DNA of 64,000 nucleotides from Acanthosepion esculentum (lineage: Eukaryota; Mollusca; Cephalopoda; Sepiida; Sepiidae), in assembly GCA_964036315.1 (NCBI GenBank), contig OZ038498.1, positions 14,926,997 through 14,990,996 of the forward strand, in the 5' to 3' direction. The notes under the pieces were generated by a model, which was not told the origin of the DNA, made no database searches, and saw nothing but the letters and a program-made list of their open reading frames with translations. The translations under genes were made by a program, and so were the position numbers. Below, one piece after another: positions 63,970 through 64,000 of the stretch; positions within the stretch are counted from its first letter, which is position 1, and every line of letters begins with the position of its first letter.

Positions 63970-64000
63970 TACATGCATACACTTACAAAGGTACAGATTT

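Overview
The window looks like nuclear DNA of a cephalopod mollusc, most likely an octopus. The one convincing host gene is the last exon of a neuropeptide precursor made of KR-flanked GSWN and GSWD tetrapeptides. GSWD is the reported sequence of the octopus cardioactive peptide Ocp-3, with a D-Ser2 form, Ocp-4. Everything else I can support is repetitive: tRNA- and 5S-derived SINEs, several LINE clades, a Penelope endonuclease scrap, decayed Tc1/mariner/pogo/hAT transposons, and very many (TA)n, (CA)n and purine-rich tandem repeats. No protein-coding tRNA, rRNA or operon-type context is present.

Layout. 0-1.2 kb: Ocp exon plus 3' UTR. 1.7-9.4 kb: LINE fragments (RTE-like RT pieces and a 'MEYCCHIW' C-terminal family), SINEs, and a ~0.7-kb inverted LINE duplication around a CAC/CAT repeat. 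10-16 kb: transposase remnant, Penelope GIY-YIG scrap, foldbacks, RTE-like pseudogenes. 17-20 kb: GATA minisatellite, tandem SINEs, a 5S-tRNA composite SINE, long (TA)n. 22.1-27.6 kb: a pogo/Tigger-like shell with matching terminal inverted repeats, filled by two adjacent 16-bp satellites. 30.1-32.8 kb: purine-rich minisatellite. 33.3-40.2 kb: an intact R2-type LINE (RT plus restriction-like endonuclease) in head-to-tail tandem with a 5'-truncated sister copy, inside a ~240-bp target duplication. 41-45 kb: LINE, mariner and 5S-like scraps. 45.9-49.6 kb: a GC-rich L1/Tx1-type LINE with a 15-bp target-site duplication and one homopolymer frameshift. 50-64 kb: Tigger, hAT and mariner remnants, more SINEs, two Tc1-like elements with visible ends, foldbacks and microsatellites.

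How the parts relate. The sequence is a record of retrotransposition partnerships and of tandem amplification. The L1/Tx1-type LINE ends in a tail (GGCCTTGTGCCACA) that also ends two SINE families in this window, suggesting it or a relative mobilises them. A 5S-like plus tRNA-like double-headed SINE occurs three times. Foldback repeats with (TA)n loops recur, and one was the landing site of the R2-type LINE. Apart from the 1087-codon R2-type ORF, all mobile-element genes are truncated, frameshifted or fragmentary.

All family assignments are by eye from translated motifs; no database or alignment was available. Boundaries of degenerate repeats are approximate to tens of bases.
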